DNA from: Ignelater luminosus
Lineage: Eukaryota > Arthropoda > Insecta > Coleoptera > Elateridae
Length of the DNA stretch: 64,000 bases
Direction of reading: 5' to 3'
Assembly (NCBI GenBank): GCA_011009095.1
Contig: VTPC01000807.1
Coordinates: 1 to 64,000, forward strand
A model generated the notes under the pieces. It was not told the origin of the DNA. It saw nothing but the letters and a program-made list of their open reading frames with translations, and did not search any database. Below are positions 34,745 through 45,075 of the stretch, piece by piece; position 1 is the stretch's first letter, and the number at the start of each line of letters is the position of its first letter. The position numbers and the translations under genes were made by a program.

Positions 34745-37395
34745 ACGAACTCTGAACATCATTTGAGAACTATTTTTCATTTTGATCCTATCAATGAGCG
34801 GACTTCTGAAGACCATTTTAGTGAAATATTTTTCCTTTAGATTCTAACACTAAAAAAATTTCTGCATATCATTGGAGAGTCTGATATAATCTAGCTTCTG
34901 ATTCAAACTTCTGAAGACCATTTACGAGTCTAAAATATTTCTCATTTGGATTCTAACACCAAGGAATTTCTGAATATCATTCGAGAGTCTGAAATAATCT
35001 TCGTTTTGATTCTGTCAATAAACGAACTTAATAAGACGATTTAAAAGTTACATATTTCTTCTTTAGGTCTTAATTCCAAACCTGAAATAATTTTTCTTTT
35101 CATCTTCTACCAATAATCGGACTTCTGAAGGCGCTTAAGAGTCTGACATATTTCTCGTTTAGATCTCAACACCGACAAATCTTTGAAAACCATTCGAGGT
35201 TCTGAAATAATTTTCCCTTTGATCCCATCACATGAGCGAACTTCTGAAGACCATTTACGAGTCTAAAATATTTCTCATTTGGATTCTATCAATAAACGAA
35301 CTTAATAAGACCACTTAAAAGTTACATATTTCTTCTTTAGGTCTTAACACCAAATCTGGAGGATCTGAAATAATTTTCCTTTTGATCCTCTATCAATAAT
35401 CGGACTTCTGAAGGCGATTTAAGAGTCTGACATATTTCTCGTTTAGATCCTAACACCGACAAAGCTTTGAAAATCATTCGAGGTTCTAAAATAATTTTCC
35501 ATTTGATCCTATCACACGAGCGAATTAATGTAGACCATCTGAGAGTTTGAAGTATTTCTTCTTTTGATCCTATCATATGAGCGAACTTCTGAAAACCATT
35601 TGAGAGTCTGAATTACTTCTCCTTTTAATCCCAACTTGAGTGCATTTCTGTAGACCATTTGATAATCTGAAATATCGTTCCTTCTGATCGTAACAGAAGA
35701 GCGAACTTCTTAAGACTATTTCAGAGTCTAAAACAATTGTCATTTTGATTCTAAAAATGAGTGAATGTCTAGAAATCATATGAAAGTCTGAAATAACTTT
35801 CCTTCTGATCCTATCGCATGAAAGGACTTCTGAAAACCATTTAAGACTCTTGAGATATTTCTCCTTTAAATCCTAAACCTAAGAAATCCGTAAGATCATT
35901 CGAACGTCTGAAGTAATTCTTTTCATCCTATCACGTAAGCAAATTTCTGTCAAGTCTTACCCATTTCTTCATTTCATCCTGTCACATGAATGAATTTCTG
36001 AGGATTATTTGAGAATCTGAAATATTTTTCCTTTTGAGCCTATCAATGAGCGGACTTGTGAAAACCATGCAGAGGTCTGAAATATCAAGGAATTTCTGAA
36101 GACCATTAGAGAAACTGAAATAATTTTCACTTTGGTACTATCACAAGAACGGTCTTCTGCAGACCACTTGAGAATCTGAATTATTTCTCCTTTTAGATAA
36201 TTCTAACACGAATCATTCAGCAAACCATTTAATAGTCTGTAATATTGTTCCTTTTGATCCTTAACTCATGATCAAACTCCTGAAGACTATTCGAGAGCCG
36301 GGAATAATTTTCCTTTTGATCCCAAATACGAGCAAACATCTCAAGACTATATGAGAGTCTGGAATAACTTTTTTTTTTGATTCGATACATGAGTGAATAT
36401 CTTCAGACCATTTGAAAGTCTAAAATAATCCTTCTTTTCATCCTAACGCATGACTAATTTTTTGCAGACCCTTTCAAAATCCTTTTGGTCCTATCACATG
36501 AACGGAGTTCTGAAGACCATCTAACAATCTGAAAACATCTTCTTTTTGATTCTAACACATTAACAAACTTCTAAAGACTATTTGTGAGCTTGAAATATTT
36601 TCTATCTTTTGACCCTAACACATGAATGAACTTCTAAAGATCATTTGAGAGTCTAAAGTATCTGTACTTTTGATGCTATCACGACATAAACGAGCTTTCC
36701 AAGACTATTTGAGAGTCTGAACTAATTTTCCATTTGATTCTATCACCTGAGCGAACTTTTGCAAACCATTTGAGATGCTGAAGTCTTTTCTCTTTTGGTC
36801 CTATCACATGAACGGATTTCATTTAGAAGTCTGAGATAATTTTCCTTTTGATCTTAACACAATTCTGAAGACTACTTTTATCTTTTTATCCTAACACATT
36901 GACGAACTTCTAAAGGCCATTTAAGAGTCTAAAGTATTTCCACTTTTGGTGCTATCATATCAACAAACCTGAAATATTTATAGATTTATTCCTATCAATG
37001 AGCAAACTTCTAAAGATCATTCGAGATTCTGAAGTATTTTTACTTTGGATGCTATCATATGAGCAAATTTCTGAAGGCCATAGGAGAGTCCACGCTGTTC
37101 TTCTTTTCGATGCTATCATACAAATGAACTTCTGAAGACCATTTGAGACTGGAATAATTTTTCTTTTGATTCTATCACATGAACTTCACTAGACCATTAA
37201 GATTGACTGATTCTACCAATGAGTAAATTTCTGAAGACTTTAAGAATCCAAAATATCTACCGTTTTGATCCTAACAGATAAGAGAATTTCTGAATACTAT
37301 TTCAGAGTCTGAAATATTTTTTTCTATTGATCCTAGGACGAGTGAATTTCTGAAGACCATTCGACAGTCTGGAGTATTTCTCCTTTTACTTCTGA
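34745..37395. repeat. Minisatellite array, ~62-bp unit, about 43 diverged copies
   Basis: A unit made of GAACTTCTGAAGACCATTTG, then AGAGTCTGAAATATTTCTCC, then TTTTGATCCTATCACATGA recurs head to tail for ~2.65 kb. Spacing is about 61-63 bases, with many substitutions and small indels. Within 34.9-35.5 kb a block of several units is itself duplicated with a 274-base offset; for example AATAAACGAACTTAATAAGA lies at 35017 and again at 35291. Minus-strand open frames at 35337-35779 are by-products of the repeat. The array has no similarity I recognise to a gene. It behaves like an old satellite with local unequal exchange. Confidence 0.93.
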
Positions 37396-38789
37396 ATTAC
37401 ATTTCTTTCCGCCTTTTTCGCAGTTGTCGTGATGTTAAAAGATAAAGAAGCCTTTATGCAGTTTTGACAGAATCCCAACTCAAAAATTAATATTTTACGC
37501 CTTTAAAAACATTCAAATGATGAACCTGTTTTCAATCTTTCCATCTCTATGACGCTTGCATCCTCCATCAATTTTTCTATCCTTTTTATCCAGTCGGTAA
37601 TACATTATCTTCCCCTCTTATGCTTTTTTTATGATTGGTATCATCTCACGTTCCACACAATTATGTATTAATTTACACCATGTTAAACTTAAAACCTTCC
37701 TACCCAAAGCGAGGCTTAATAATAATTAAAGACATATCACATTCATGCTAATTAAACAACAGAAATTTTCCGAAGCAACAGTTAACTTGTTTAAAACTGA
37801 CTTCATATTTAAATGTAAGGGATGTATAGCAGACAAGAGAATCAGAAATTTATTGCTCTTCTCGCAGCTATTCATAAATAAAGACTTTCTAAAGTTCAAT
37901 TTCAGTTCTGATGATATTCTAAATTTTAGATAACTCATTCCCACAATAAATTGTTTCAAGTAAATGTTTAAGACTATCAAGAACGTCTAAACACGAAAAT
38001 TAATTACAGTTAATTGTAAAGCATTGAAGAGTTACGACCTTGGTGTTAGGATCAGCTGTTTCCACGACTTTCTTACGAATACTGTACATTCGTAGATCGT
38101 GAAGAAATTATCACTTGAACATAAACTCGGGTGATATTCTGAATTATAGCTTTAAAATCAGTTTACTTCAAATACAGGGCGAGTATAAAACAATTATCAT
38201 TCCTCATTACTGTGATATCCTTTAACTGATTCAAACAAAACTGATGCTATTGTTAAATTGGTTGGTAGCGCAAGTGTTCAATTACTACGGAAGGTTTAAA
38301 TATATTCAAATGTGTCTTCGTCTTAATGCAAGGAACTGTCTTTAAGGTTAGATTTTCTTGAATTTGTCCGTTGGACAAGATCTCTTCTTCGATTTTAAGA
38401 GTTCTGTCTTGAACACTACAGTTTTCTCACCATCGTTATTTATATGGCAATGGTTGGTAAAGACTTATGCACGTATTTATAGTCAGTACTTCATTTAGGC
38501 TACGCTCGACTTCAGCAAGCACGCCTTATTCTAGCGTCAATGTTCAGCTCACAAGCTAAACTCAAGTCGTCCGTCTTTTTACAAGTGCGAGTTCGTAGCT
38601 TCGAATAAAGTCCCAACTAGGGAATATTAAAGTATGCTCAGATAGAGATCAAGTTCAAGTTTGGTTGACTATAAATACGGGCATCTCTCTTGAACCATGG
38701 TGGTAAGTTAAATTTGGAAAATATCTGGGAAAGTATTAGTCGAGTTATTGGGTGTGATTCAAAAGAAATAGGAGCGTGCGAGATGCACA
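37396..38789. other. No gene seen
   Basis: AT-rich sequence. 37726-37980 is open on both strands but low-complexity in content. Confidence 0.45.
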
Positions 38790-39010
38790 AAGCTATTAAG
38801 TTATTCTGAGCACAGAAGCTAGAGAATTTAAATACTTGGTTCGTGTAGGGCAGGAAGTGAAAGCTACCTGATGATTTAACAAAATGTCGTCAAGCGTGTC
38901 TTCCAGGTTTGGGGGCAGATACAAGGAATGACGGAAGAATGTTTGAGCTTTATGTATCTCCACAGCAGTGACTCGAAATATCTGTTTGTTACAGTTTCTA
39001 CGTATTTGAA
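38790..39010 (-). pseudogene. Jockey-like LINE relic A, 3' part
   Basis: The minus strand reads HSLYLPPNLEDTLDDILLNH and then TRTKYLNSLASVLRIT before a stop. The nucleotide text aligns with 44395-44560 of relic B (shared TATCCTGAGCACA against TATTCTGAGCACA, GGGCAG(G)AAGTGAAAG, and CAGGTTTGGG). It is the C-terminal end of the retrotransposon reverse-transcriptase protein. The matching 5' part lies at 41.1-41.35 kb, beyond the DNA transposon that splits the copy. Confidence 0.55.
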
Positions 39011-39206
39011 CTTGGTACAGATGAATCAATAGTACTACCGCGGAAAAGTTGCGAATTGGAAAGACTAAAAAGGGGTAAAAAAAGAAATAAAATCGGTTTA
39101 TACCTTCCGGTCGCGCGTGTTCTAAAGTTTGCCCAAATTTGGAAAAATTCACATTTTTACGATAATTTGAAAGTTAATGAAATTTTGAAAACAAATTACA
39201 AATATA

Positions 39207-39382
39207 CAGTGGAACCCCCATAAGTCGAACTTCTGTAACTCAAATTTGTCTTCAACTCGAAATTTATTGCGTCCCCTTGCACTTCAATATCAATTGCATG
39301 TAATTTTTCGTAACTCGTATTTTCTATATAACTCGAACTAATTATCGCGCCCCTTGGATTTGAAGTTATGGAGGTTCCACTG
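39207..39382. mobile_element. pogo/Tigger-like MITE
   Basis: Starts CAGTGGAACCCCCATAAGTC and ends GGAGGTTCCACTG. TA lies on each side (39205-39206 and 39383-39384). Inner parts also mirror each other (AACTCGAAATT against the AACTCGAACTAATTATCGCGC side). Length is 176 bp with no coding sequence. CAGTGGAACCTCxxTAACTCGAA ends are characteristic of the pogo/Tigger branch of Tc1/mariner elements. It interrupts the larger DNA transposon, so it is younger than that element. Confidence 0.85.
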
Positions 39383-39599
39383 TATATCATAGTTCAAGGA
39401 AAAAAAATACTAACAACTTACATGTGTTTTTTTGGTTTTTTTTATTGAATACAAGGTTAAATGTTTAAAAACAAATTATTTTAGACCATTTATAAACAGA
39501 CTTTTTTTATTGAAAAAACTAAGTTTTTGTGTGAAGAGTCTTAAGTCCAAGAAACTCATGTTGAACAATTGAACATCTCCGTTTTTACTCATTCTTAGC

Positions 39600-40440
39600 T
39601 GAAGGTACTTTGAAATCTGATTTATGGGCGAAGTTAGGCATGGTTGACTTTGACAGCAGAGTCATTCGGATAAAACCACCCCTAGACACCGCAAACTTTT
39701 CCTGAGGCTTCTATCACGAGTTTCACAGATCGTTCAACTGCCTGTATCTGAACTGGGAATGTCTTGAATGTTATATCCCAATTAGGAACATGTGATTTAA
39801 TCTCATCGTCACTGATATCTTTTAACAATGAAATTGACCTTTGGCAGCATGACTGGTCTGATAGTCCTCTTTTGATCTAACTGTCTCACCTTTAGAATTC
39901 GTCGAAGTCCGAGCTCTCTTATGTGTTTTGTAATATCTTGTGTCATGGCTAACATTAAATGTTCTGGATGAGCGAAAAAGCCATTTCGTTCGATCACAGG
40001 GTCGACAATATTACGTAAATATTCAGGCAGGTACTTTGAAGATTGTACTGATTGAATTACCGTGTAGGTATTGAAACAGATGCCAGAATGGCAGTTCATT
40101 GAAACAGAGAAGGCAAACTGATCATTGTAACGGTTTCCCCAAATGTATTCCGATTCGGCGAATCAGACCGTTTTTCCCACCTGTATTAACAGTAGTGCCA
40201 TCACATCCTATGACAACTAATTTTTCAAGAGAAATACCACGACCAAACAGATGAGAAGAACTTCCAGAAGTTGGAGTAACATGGCCGATGTAGACTGAAC
40301 CAGATTCTTGAATTAGCGAGTAATGCTCTTCCTTTTTTACTCTATGGAACCTTTTCGAAATGAGCTAGATCTACCACTAACGTCGTCCTTCCTCCCATCC
40401 AAATAGAGACCTTGGAAATTCGTCAGATTTACTACACAGT
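39600..40440 (-). pseudogene. Transposon protein relic with IGCDGT / NELPFWHLF motifs
   Basis: Minus-strand pieces in order from ~40440: NFQGLYLDGRKDD, then EEHYSLIQESGSVYIGHVTP, then EKLVVIGCDGTTVNTGGKNG and LIRRIGIHLGKPLQ, then CFNELPFWHLFQYLHG. A stop-free stretch follows (40099-39809) with AHPEHLMLAMTQDITKHI. I remember this order (GLYFDGRKD, then GCDGTxVNTGxxxGVIR, then NELPLRHLF) from a multi-copy insect protein family of transposon character, but I cannot name its superfamily with certainty. In-frame stops and shifts separate the pieces. Its position between inverted repeats indicates that it was the element's own gene. Confidence 0.62.
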
Positions 40441-40500
40441 TCAGCCCCAACATTTTGTTTTTCTCTTCTTATTTCTTATCTGTTAGATTATAGAACTTAG

Positions 40501-40826
40501 CTTTTCCGGAAAGGTTTTGTCTATAATGCAGTTAAGTTTTATAATTCCATTCCGACAAATATTAAATCTTTAAATCCAAACCCTTTTAAACGTCAATTAA
40601 AAAATTTTCTTTTGAATTTACAATAATTTTTGCTTGCCATCTGATCTTCATTATCCTTATCTTCATTTATTATCATTCATTTATTTCTGAGGGTCTTCGG
40701 GTTAAATAGAGTAGCCCCCGGCTAGATTTTGCCAGGAGACTCCTCAATTTATAATTTTAATTTGTTTATTGTATTTTTGTTTTATTACAATAAAGTGCAC
40801 TTATTATTATTATTATTATTATTTGA
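40501..40826 (+). pseudogene. 5'-truncated CR1-like LINE, 3' end with (TTA)n tail
   Basis: A plus-strand frame from 40501 reads VYNAVKFYNSIPTNIKSLN, then PFKRQLKNFLLNLQ, and stops at 40624-40626. 'AxxLWNSLPxxIK...FKxxLKxxL' is the usual C-terminus of LINE reverse-transcriptase proteins. A short 3' UTR follows, with AATAAA at 40789-40794. A (TTA)n tail at ~40801-40822 is typical of CR1/L2-type LINEs, which end in a microsatellite rather than poly(A). The 5' truncation and position inside the DNA transposon mark it as a later insertion. Confidence 0.75.
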
Positions 40827-41099
40827 CACCTCTTGCGCGAGCAGAAGACCTTAACCGATTTGAACCATTCTTTTTTCCAGTCTACTGGAGCTATCACATT
40901 TCAATATCAACAAGGTAAGTAAGATAAAAAATTATCGTAAAAATATAAATTTTTCCAAATTTCGGCAAACTTTAGAGCACATGCCCGACCGGAAGATATA
41001 AACCGATTTTATTTCTTTTTTGCCCCTTTTTAGTCTCCCCAATTCGCAACTTTACCGCGATATTACGACTTGAAAAACAAAATTTGAATTTTTTCGGCC

Positions 41100-41350
41100 C
41101 GCCCTAATCAACAGTCTATGATGGAACGAAAATAATCTGAATCTTACTGAGGTTGAGTTTGATGATCCATCAGTGAATTCGGGTGTCCATTTGCACAAAG
41201 TCCTACAGGTCACATGGCAATAGAGCTAAACCGGGATAATTGATCTGTCTAAAAAGCGTGAGATATGGTGAGAATAAAACAATAGTGGCCTCAAGATAGA
41301 ACCTTGTGAAACACCAGCACGCAGAGTAGGGATTTGGGTGAGTTTTTAAA
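41100..41350 (-). pseudogene. Jockey-like LINE relic A, 5' part (reverse transcriptase)
   Basis: The minus strand reads TLRAGVSQGSILRPLLFY, the 'RAGVPQGSVLGPLLF' box of Jockey-type reverse transcriptases. In another frame WIIKLNLSKIQIIF follows, the 'WxIxLNxSKT' box. The text aligns with 44850-45070 of relic B (TTGAGTTTGAT(G/C)ATCCATC; CAACACGCAGAGTA against CAGCACGCAGAGTA). This piece is continuous with 38790-39010 if the DNA transposon between them is removed. Confidence 0.72.
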
Positions 41351-43068
41351 GTTAAGTTGTGATCGGTGAAGGATCCTGTAGCCTTCCCAACCTGCGATGA
41401 GATTATTTTGTAGAAACTTGTGACTTTGTATTTAGACTAATCGAACGATAATTTTAGTATCTAGAAAGGACTTCTTTTGAAATATCAAGGTGTCAAAATT
41501 CATCATCTCACAAACGAAAGGTTGAATTAAAAACTTCTTTGTTAGGGGAAAAAACTAAAACAAAGGAGTCTTGTGTCTAGATAGTCTCTATTTCTGATAT
41601 TTTTGTAATAATACGACTTGTGTTGAGAAACTCTTTGCTAGTCGCAACTCATAAAGAACAAATCTACCAAAAACACTTTTATTGATTATTATTACATTTT
41701 TAACCTTATTTTAGCGCATGGCTAAACAAACAAAACAGAATTTACATTTTAATTCAACAAATTACGAACGTCATAATGTATACAATAGTTTTTTACAGAA
41801 GTTATTATTGGATATTCATTGTACTAGGAAAATTGAGCACGTCCATTATTCTATAGATAGTAATTATACCTGTGAAATTCAATGCATAACGCATATTCTC
41901 TAATAATATATGACAATGTGTTAGTATCTCAATTAATTGTGATGACATGGGTAAATGATGCAGGTATTAATAGGAACATAGGAACAATATTACTCACAGC
42001 AGGATGGATACTAGCCGTAGGTGGTGTTGTCTTGCATTGTGTCTGTGCAACGCATACACAGTACACGAAAATAAGCGAGAATAAAAAGCTGAAATTCACA
42101 CAAGACCGAAATAGAATAGGAAAGAAGAAATTGGAATTTACTAGAAGTAACATTTTTCACTTTGAAAACAGACTCAACCGAACTCCAAAGCAGTCTGTAT
42201 ATATCCAGCAGTCTTGGCAACATGATACACAACATGAACGAGTTACCCAGAGAGATTCGTTTTTGCAGATTTGCACCGTAAATCGTCGCGTCTGCTGCTA
42301 CGTGGTCGGGATACAAGATGCCATCAAGAAAAAGTCCTTGGTCCAACCTGATTCTCAGATAGCGGCAGGTTAAGGGAACAAAACTGTAACAATGATAACC
42401 GGACTTCCTTTATCTTTTATCTTAATGTGTGTAATGTAATTTGTGCTATTAATGGGCGTTTATTTTAGTTTGCTTCCTATTAATAAAGCAATAAAAGCTA
42501 AAACTGTTTCCTGCAATCATGTATCGTACAATAGAAATTATGTGCGATACCTAGATGAAGTTTTAAGATAATTCAGATTGTACTTGTAGTAATTAAATAT
42601 GCTTGATAGTTAATTTTAAACATTATAGTACAATCTTGTTGGACGTACTTAAATTTCTTCATTAAACTTTTTATGATAATCATCAAAAGTGAAATAAGGC
42701 AAGAAAAGCTCATAAAGAATGAAATTTCCCGCTCTATTTTCAAGTTTGTTAAGGAGCATGGAAAAACATTATTTCTTCACAACAATAAAATAATTTAAAA
42801 TGTTCGAATAAATAAAACACAAATAAAGCAAACATAAGTGAAAGAAAATGTTCCAGGAAATCCACTTCAATATTTTATCAAAGTAAACAGTTCTCGAGGT
42901 ACGGAATACTCAAGTTTAAAGACCTCGCTATGAAATTTGTGTACTTACTAGAAATCTTATCATCAGAATAACAAAACAGATCGTTTCAATGTTGTATGTT
43001 TTGTTTTGGAATAAAGACGGAAGATTTTTAATAATGATCGTTGAATACGTTATTTAGTGTATGATACA
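41351..43068. other. No gene recognised
   Basis: AT-rich sequence. 41882-42373 is open on the plus strand for 163 codons (with ILLTAGWILAVGGVVLH) and is also open on the minus strand (42346-42011). Neither has a recognised family or codon-composition shift. I regard both as chance or decayed repeat. Confidence 0.35.
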
Positions 43069-43070
43069 TA

Positions 43071-43655
43071 TACAGGGTGTTTTGAAAATAAGTGCAACTA
43101 TTTGTCAAGTGCATCCCTCGGCCTAAGCCTTTTTCATCAGATAACTTTTTTTTTCTAAAGTGCACCGTTTTCGAGATACAGTCAAAGTATCATTTAGAAT
43201 TTCTTGTTTTGTCAATATTTTAAGAACGAAACGATATATCGGGATGAGATTTTACATTGGGCTAACCGCTTCTGCTCAAAAGAATTGCTACGCAACTGAG
43301 AAATTAAAAAATGATTCTATTTCCGGAGTCAGCAATCAATTTGGAACAAAAAGTTACAGTTACGTTTTTTTTCCTCGTAGAACATCACGCCCTTTTTTTT
43401 AGTAAAATCAAATTATTCACAACTTCTCGAGTCCAACAATCTACAGTAAGGTCATACGTCATCTCAAAAACAGGATGCAGTTATTTGCATCGCATTCTTT
43501 GACAAAAACTAGACATTCTCTGTCATATAACTTTTTTCCCCAAAACGCGCCGTTTTCGATTTTCCGATGTACAGGGTATCAAAGTTTAACTAAAAACAAG
43601 GAATCTTGACACCCTGTATCTCGAAAACGGTGCACTTTAGGGAAAAACGTTTTAT
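43071..43655. mobile_element. Inverted-repeat element with TACAGGGTGTTTT end
   Basis: The left end TACAGGGTGTTTTGAAAATA begins at 43071 after a TA. Inside it, CTAAAGTGCACCGTTTTCG followed by AGATACAG (near 43157) is inverted at CTGTATCTCG followed by AAAACGGTGCACTTTAG (near 43613). A third related copy, CGCCGTTTTCGATTTTCC followed by GATGTACAGGGTATC, lies at ~43545-43580, so one copy may have inserted into or recombined with another. There is no coding content. The right outer boundary is uncertain. Confidence 0.6.
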
Positions 43656-44390
43656 TACCAATAATGTTTAATTCTTCTTGAAACATGCGATAAACTATCA
43701 GTGACGTAACAATTTTTTCTACAGTAGGAGGCTAGCTCACTACCAATTCTCCGCCTTTGATGGAGATATCCAACCAAGCCTAAACCACTATTTGAAGTAC
43801 TGTGGTTTTGAGAGTTTGTGGGTTTTTCTATTCAAGACTGATCGTTTGTGTAAAAATCCTCAGTGACTAAATAATGCCACGTCAGAAAACTAAATGAAAA
43901 GACATAGGGCAAGTCAGTGATAAATCTTGCACTATACTTGCCGCGCCAAACAGACACATTATCAGCGTATAGTTTAGAAATTAGTGTTTCTATTGATCAG
44001 GCAAGAAAACCACTTGCCTTGTAAACAATTTGAAAGAATTATGCCTTTTTTCGGAAACATCACGAGAATTGCACATAATTTTATTGATTCTAATAACCAG
44101 GTATGCAGATACAGCACCAGTTTTGGATTTTATTTTCTTGAAGCTTAAAAGGCAAAGACATTTGTTGTAAACTATCAACTGATGGATCACGTTTATTAAC
44201 TGTCACAAATAACAACGTTATAAAGATCAATAATACATGATGTTGATTTTTTCATCATAATCGTTATTGTGAGCTCGCTCCAGTTGTGCAATGGCAACTA
44301 CAGAGAGTATGCTTGCTCACTCTTTGTACATGTACAGTGCAACTTACTTACCTGAGCATCACTACATCTAGTAATAGTTGTGTAACGCAT
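43656..44390. other. No gene seen
   Basis: AT-rich sequence without recognised features. Confidence 0.4.
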
Positions 44391-44394
44391 GGGT

Positions 44395-45075
44395 TTCTTA
44401 GTTGAGTTGTTAGGCTATCCTGAGCACAAAGCTTGAAAATTAGAATTGTCAATTCATGCAGGGCAGAAGTAAAAGTTACCTCATGGTAGTGAAATGGTAT
44501 CAAGTGTGTCCTACAGGTTTGGGTACAGGTGGGGGAACGTGTACAAAGAGAGTGACTGAGAGAACGATTTCAGGAGTCTCAGCGCGGCAGCCCTGAAGTA
44601 AAACAATCAATTGATGGAACGAGCGAAGACCTTGTATATTGTGTCGGTCTGGAGTGTCACCGTGCAAGACAGACTTGTGCAACAAAGTGGGAAGGACTAG
44701 ATCACAGTATCATTTAGCTTCTTGTATCCAAGAGAATTTTAAGAAAAGGTGATCCTCAAGTTGAGACAAATGAAAGCTCTTACTCTAGAGCTTCAAAAGT
44801 ACGGGTAGCGAAGATTTTATTTCCTGATATTATAGAGGGTCTGAATAAAACCATTTGAGTCTTACTGGGATTGAGTTTGATCATCCATCGCTGGAGTCAA
44901 GATCCCCAGTCGTTAAAAGTTACACGAGGCTCGGAGATGGCATGGCAACAGAGAAACGCAGTGTCATCTCTCACCTAAGAGTCGTGAAATATCGTGACAA
45001 TAAAGAAAGTATAATAGCGGCAATTGTGGAATGCCAACACGCAGAGTACGCATTTGGGCGACTTTATAGAACATT
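44395..45075 (-). pseudogene. Jockey-like LINE relic B
   Basis: On the minus strand from ~45070 the text reads TLRVGIPQ (the start of the 'RAGVPQG' box). WMIKLNPSKTQMVLFRPS follows ('WRIKLNPSKT'), then ATRTFEALE and ITFLKILLDTRS. Further 3' is LFVHVPPPVPKPVGHT at ~44540-44500. Relic B keeps the stretch that in relic A is replaced by the 2-kb DNA transposon, so it serves as the empty-site reference for that insertion. Stops and frame changes are frequent. The 5' two-thirds of a LINE are absent, as is usual for truncated insertions. Confidence 0.7.

Larger units (their letters stand above)
39031..41065 (-). mobile_element. DNA transposon with ~135-bp inverted repeats, splitting LINE relic A
   Basis: 39031-39168 is inversely repeated at 40929-41065. 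Shared text includes GTTGCGAATTGG, GACTAAAAAGGGG, AAATAAAATCGGTTTATA, CTTCCGGTCG, CTAAAGTTTGCC and TTTTTACGATAAT. Between them lie a decayed minus-strand gene (39600-40440), a pogo-like MITE (39207-39382) and a LINE end (40501-40826). Both outer flanks are pieces of one Jockey-like LINE. The right repeat may extend to the CGGGCCG-rich text near 41095, which the left side lacks. So the left terminus is probably lost and the target duplication cannot be read. Confidence 0.75.

Noticed and set aside
35337-35779. Two minus-strand open frames of 79 and 68 codons
   Set aside because: They lie wholly inside the 62-bp tandem array and encode imperfect repeats of the same unit. They are a by-product of the repeat.
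34745-37395. CRISPR-like array
   Set aside because: Units are contiguous and diverged along their whole length, with no alternation of constant repeats and unique spacers and no cas genes. The genome is eukaryotic.
41882-42373. 163-codon plus-strand open frame with a hydrophobic segment
   Set aside because: The opposite strand is open over the same region, composition matches the background, and no family is recognisable. Chance or decayed repeat is more likely than a membrane protein gene.
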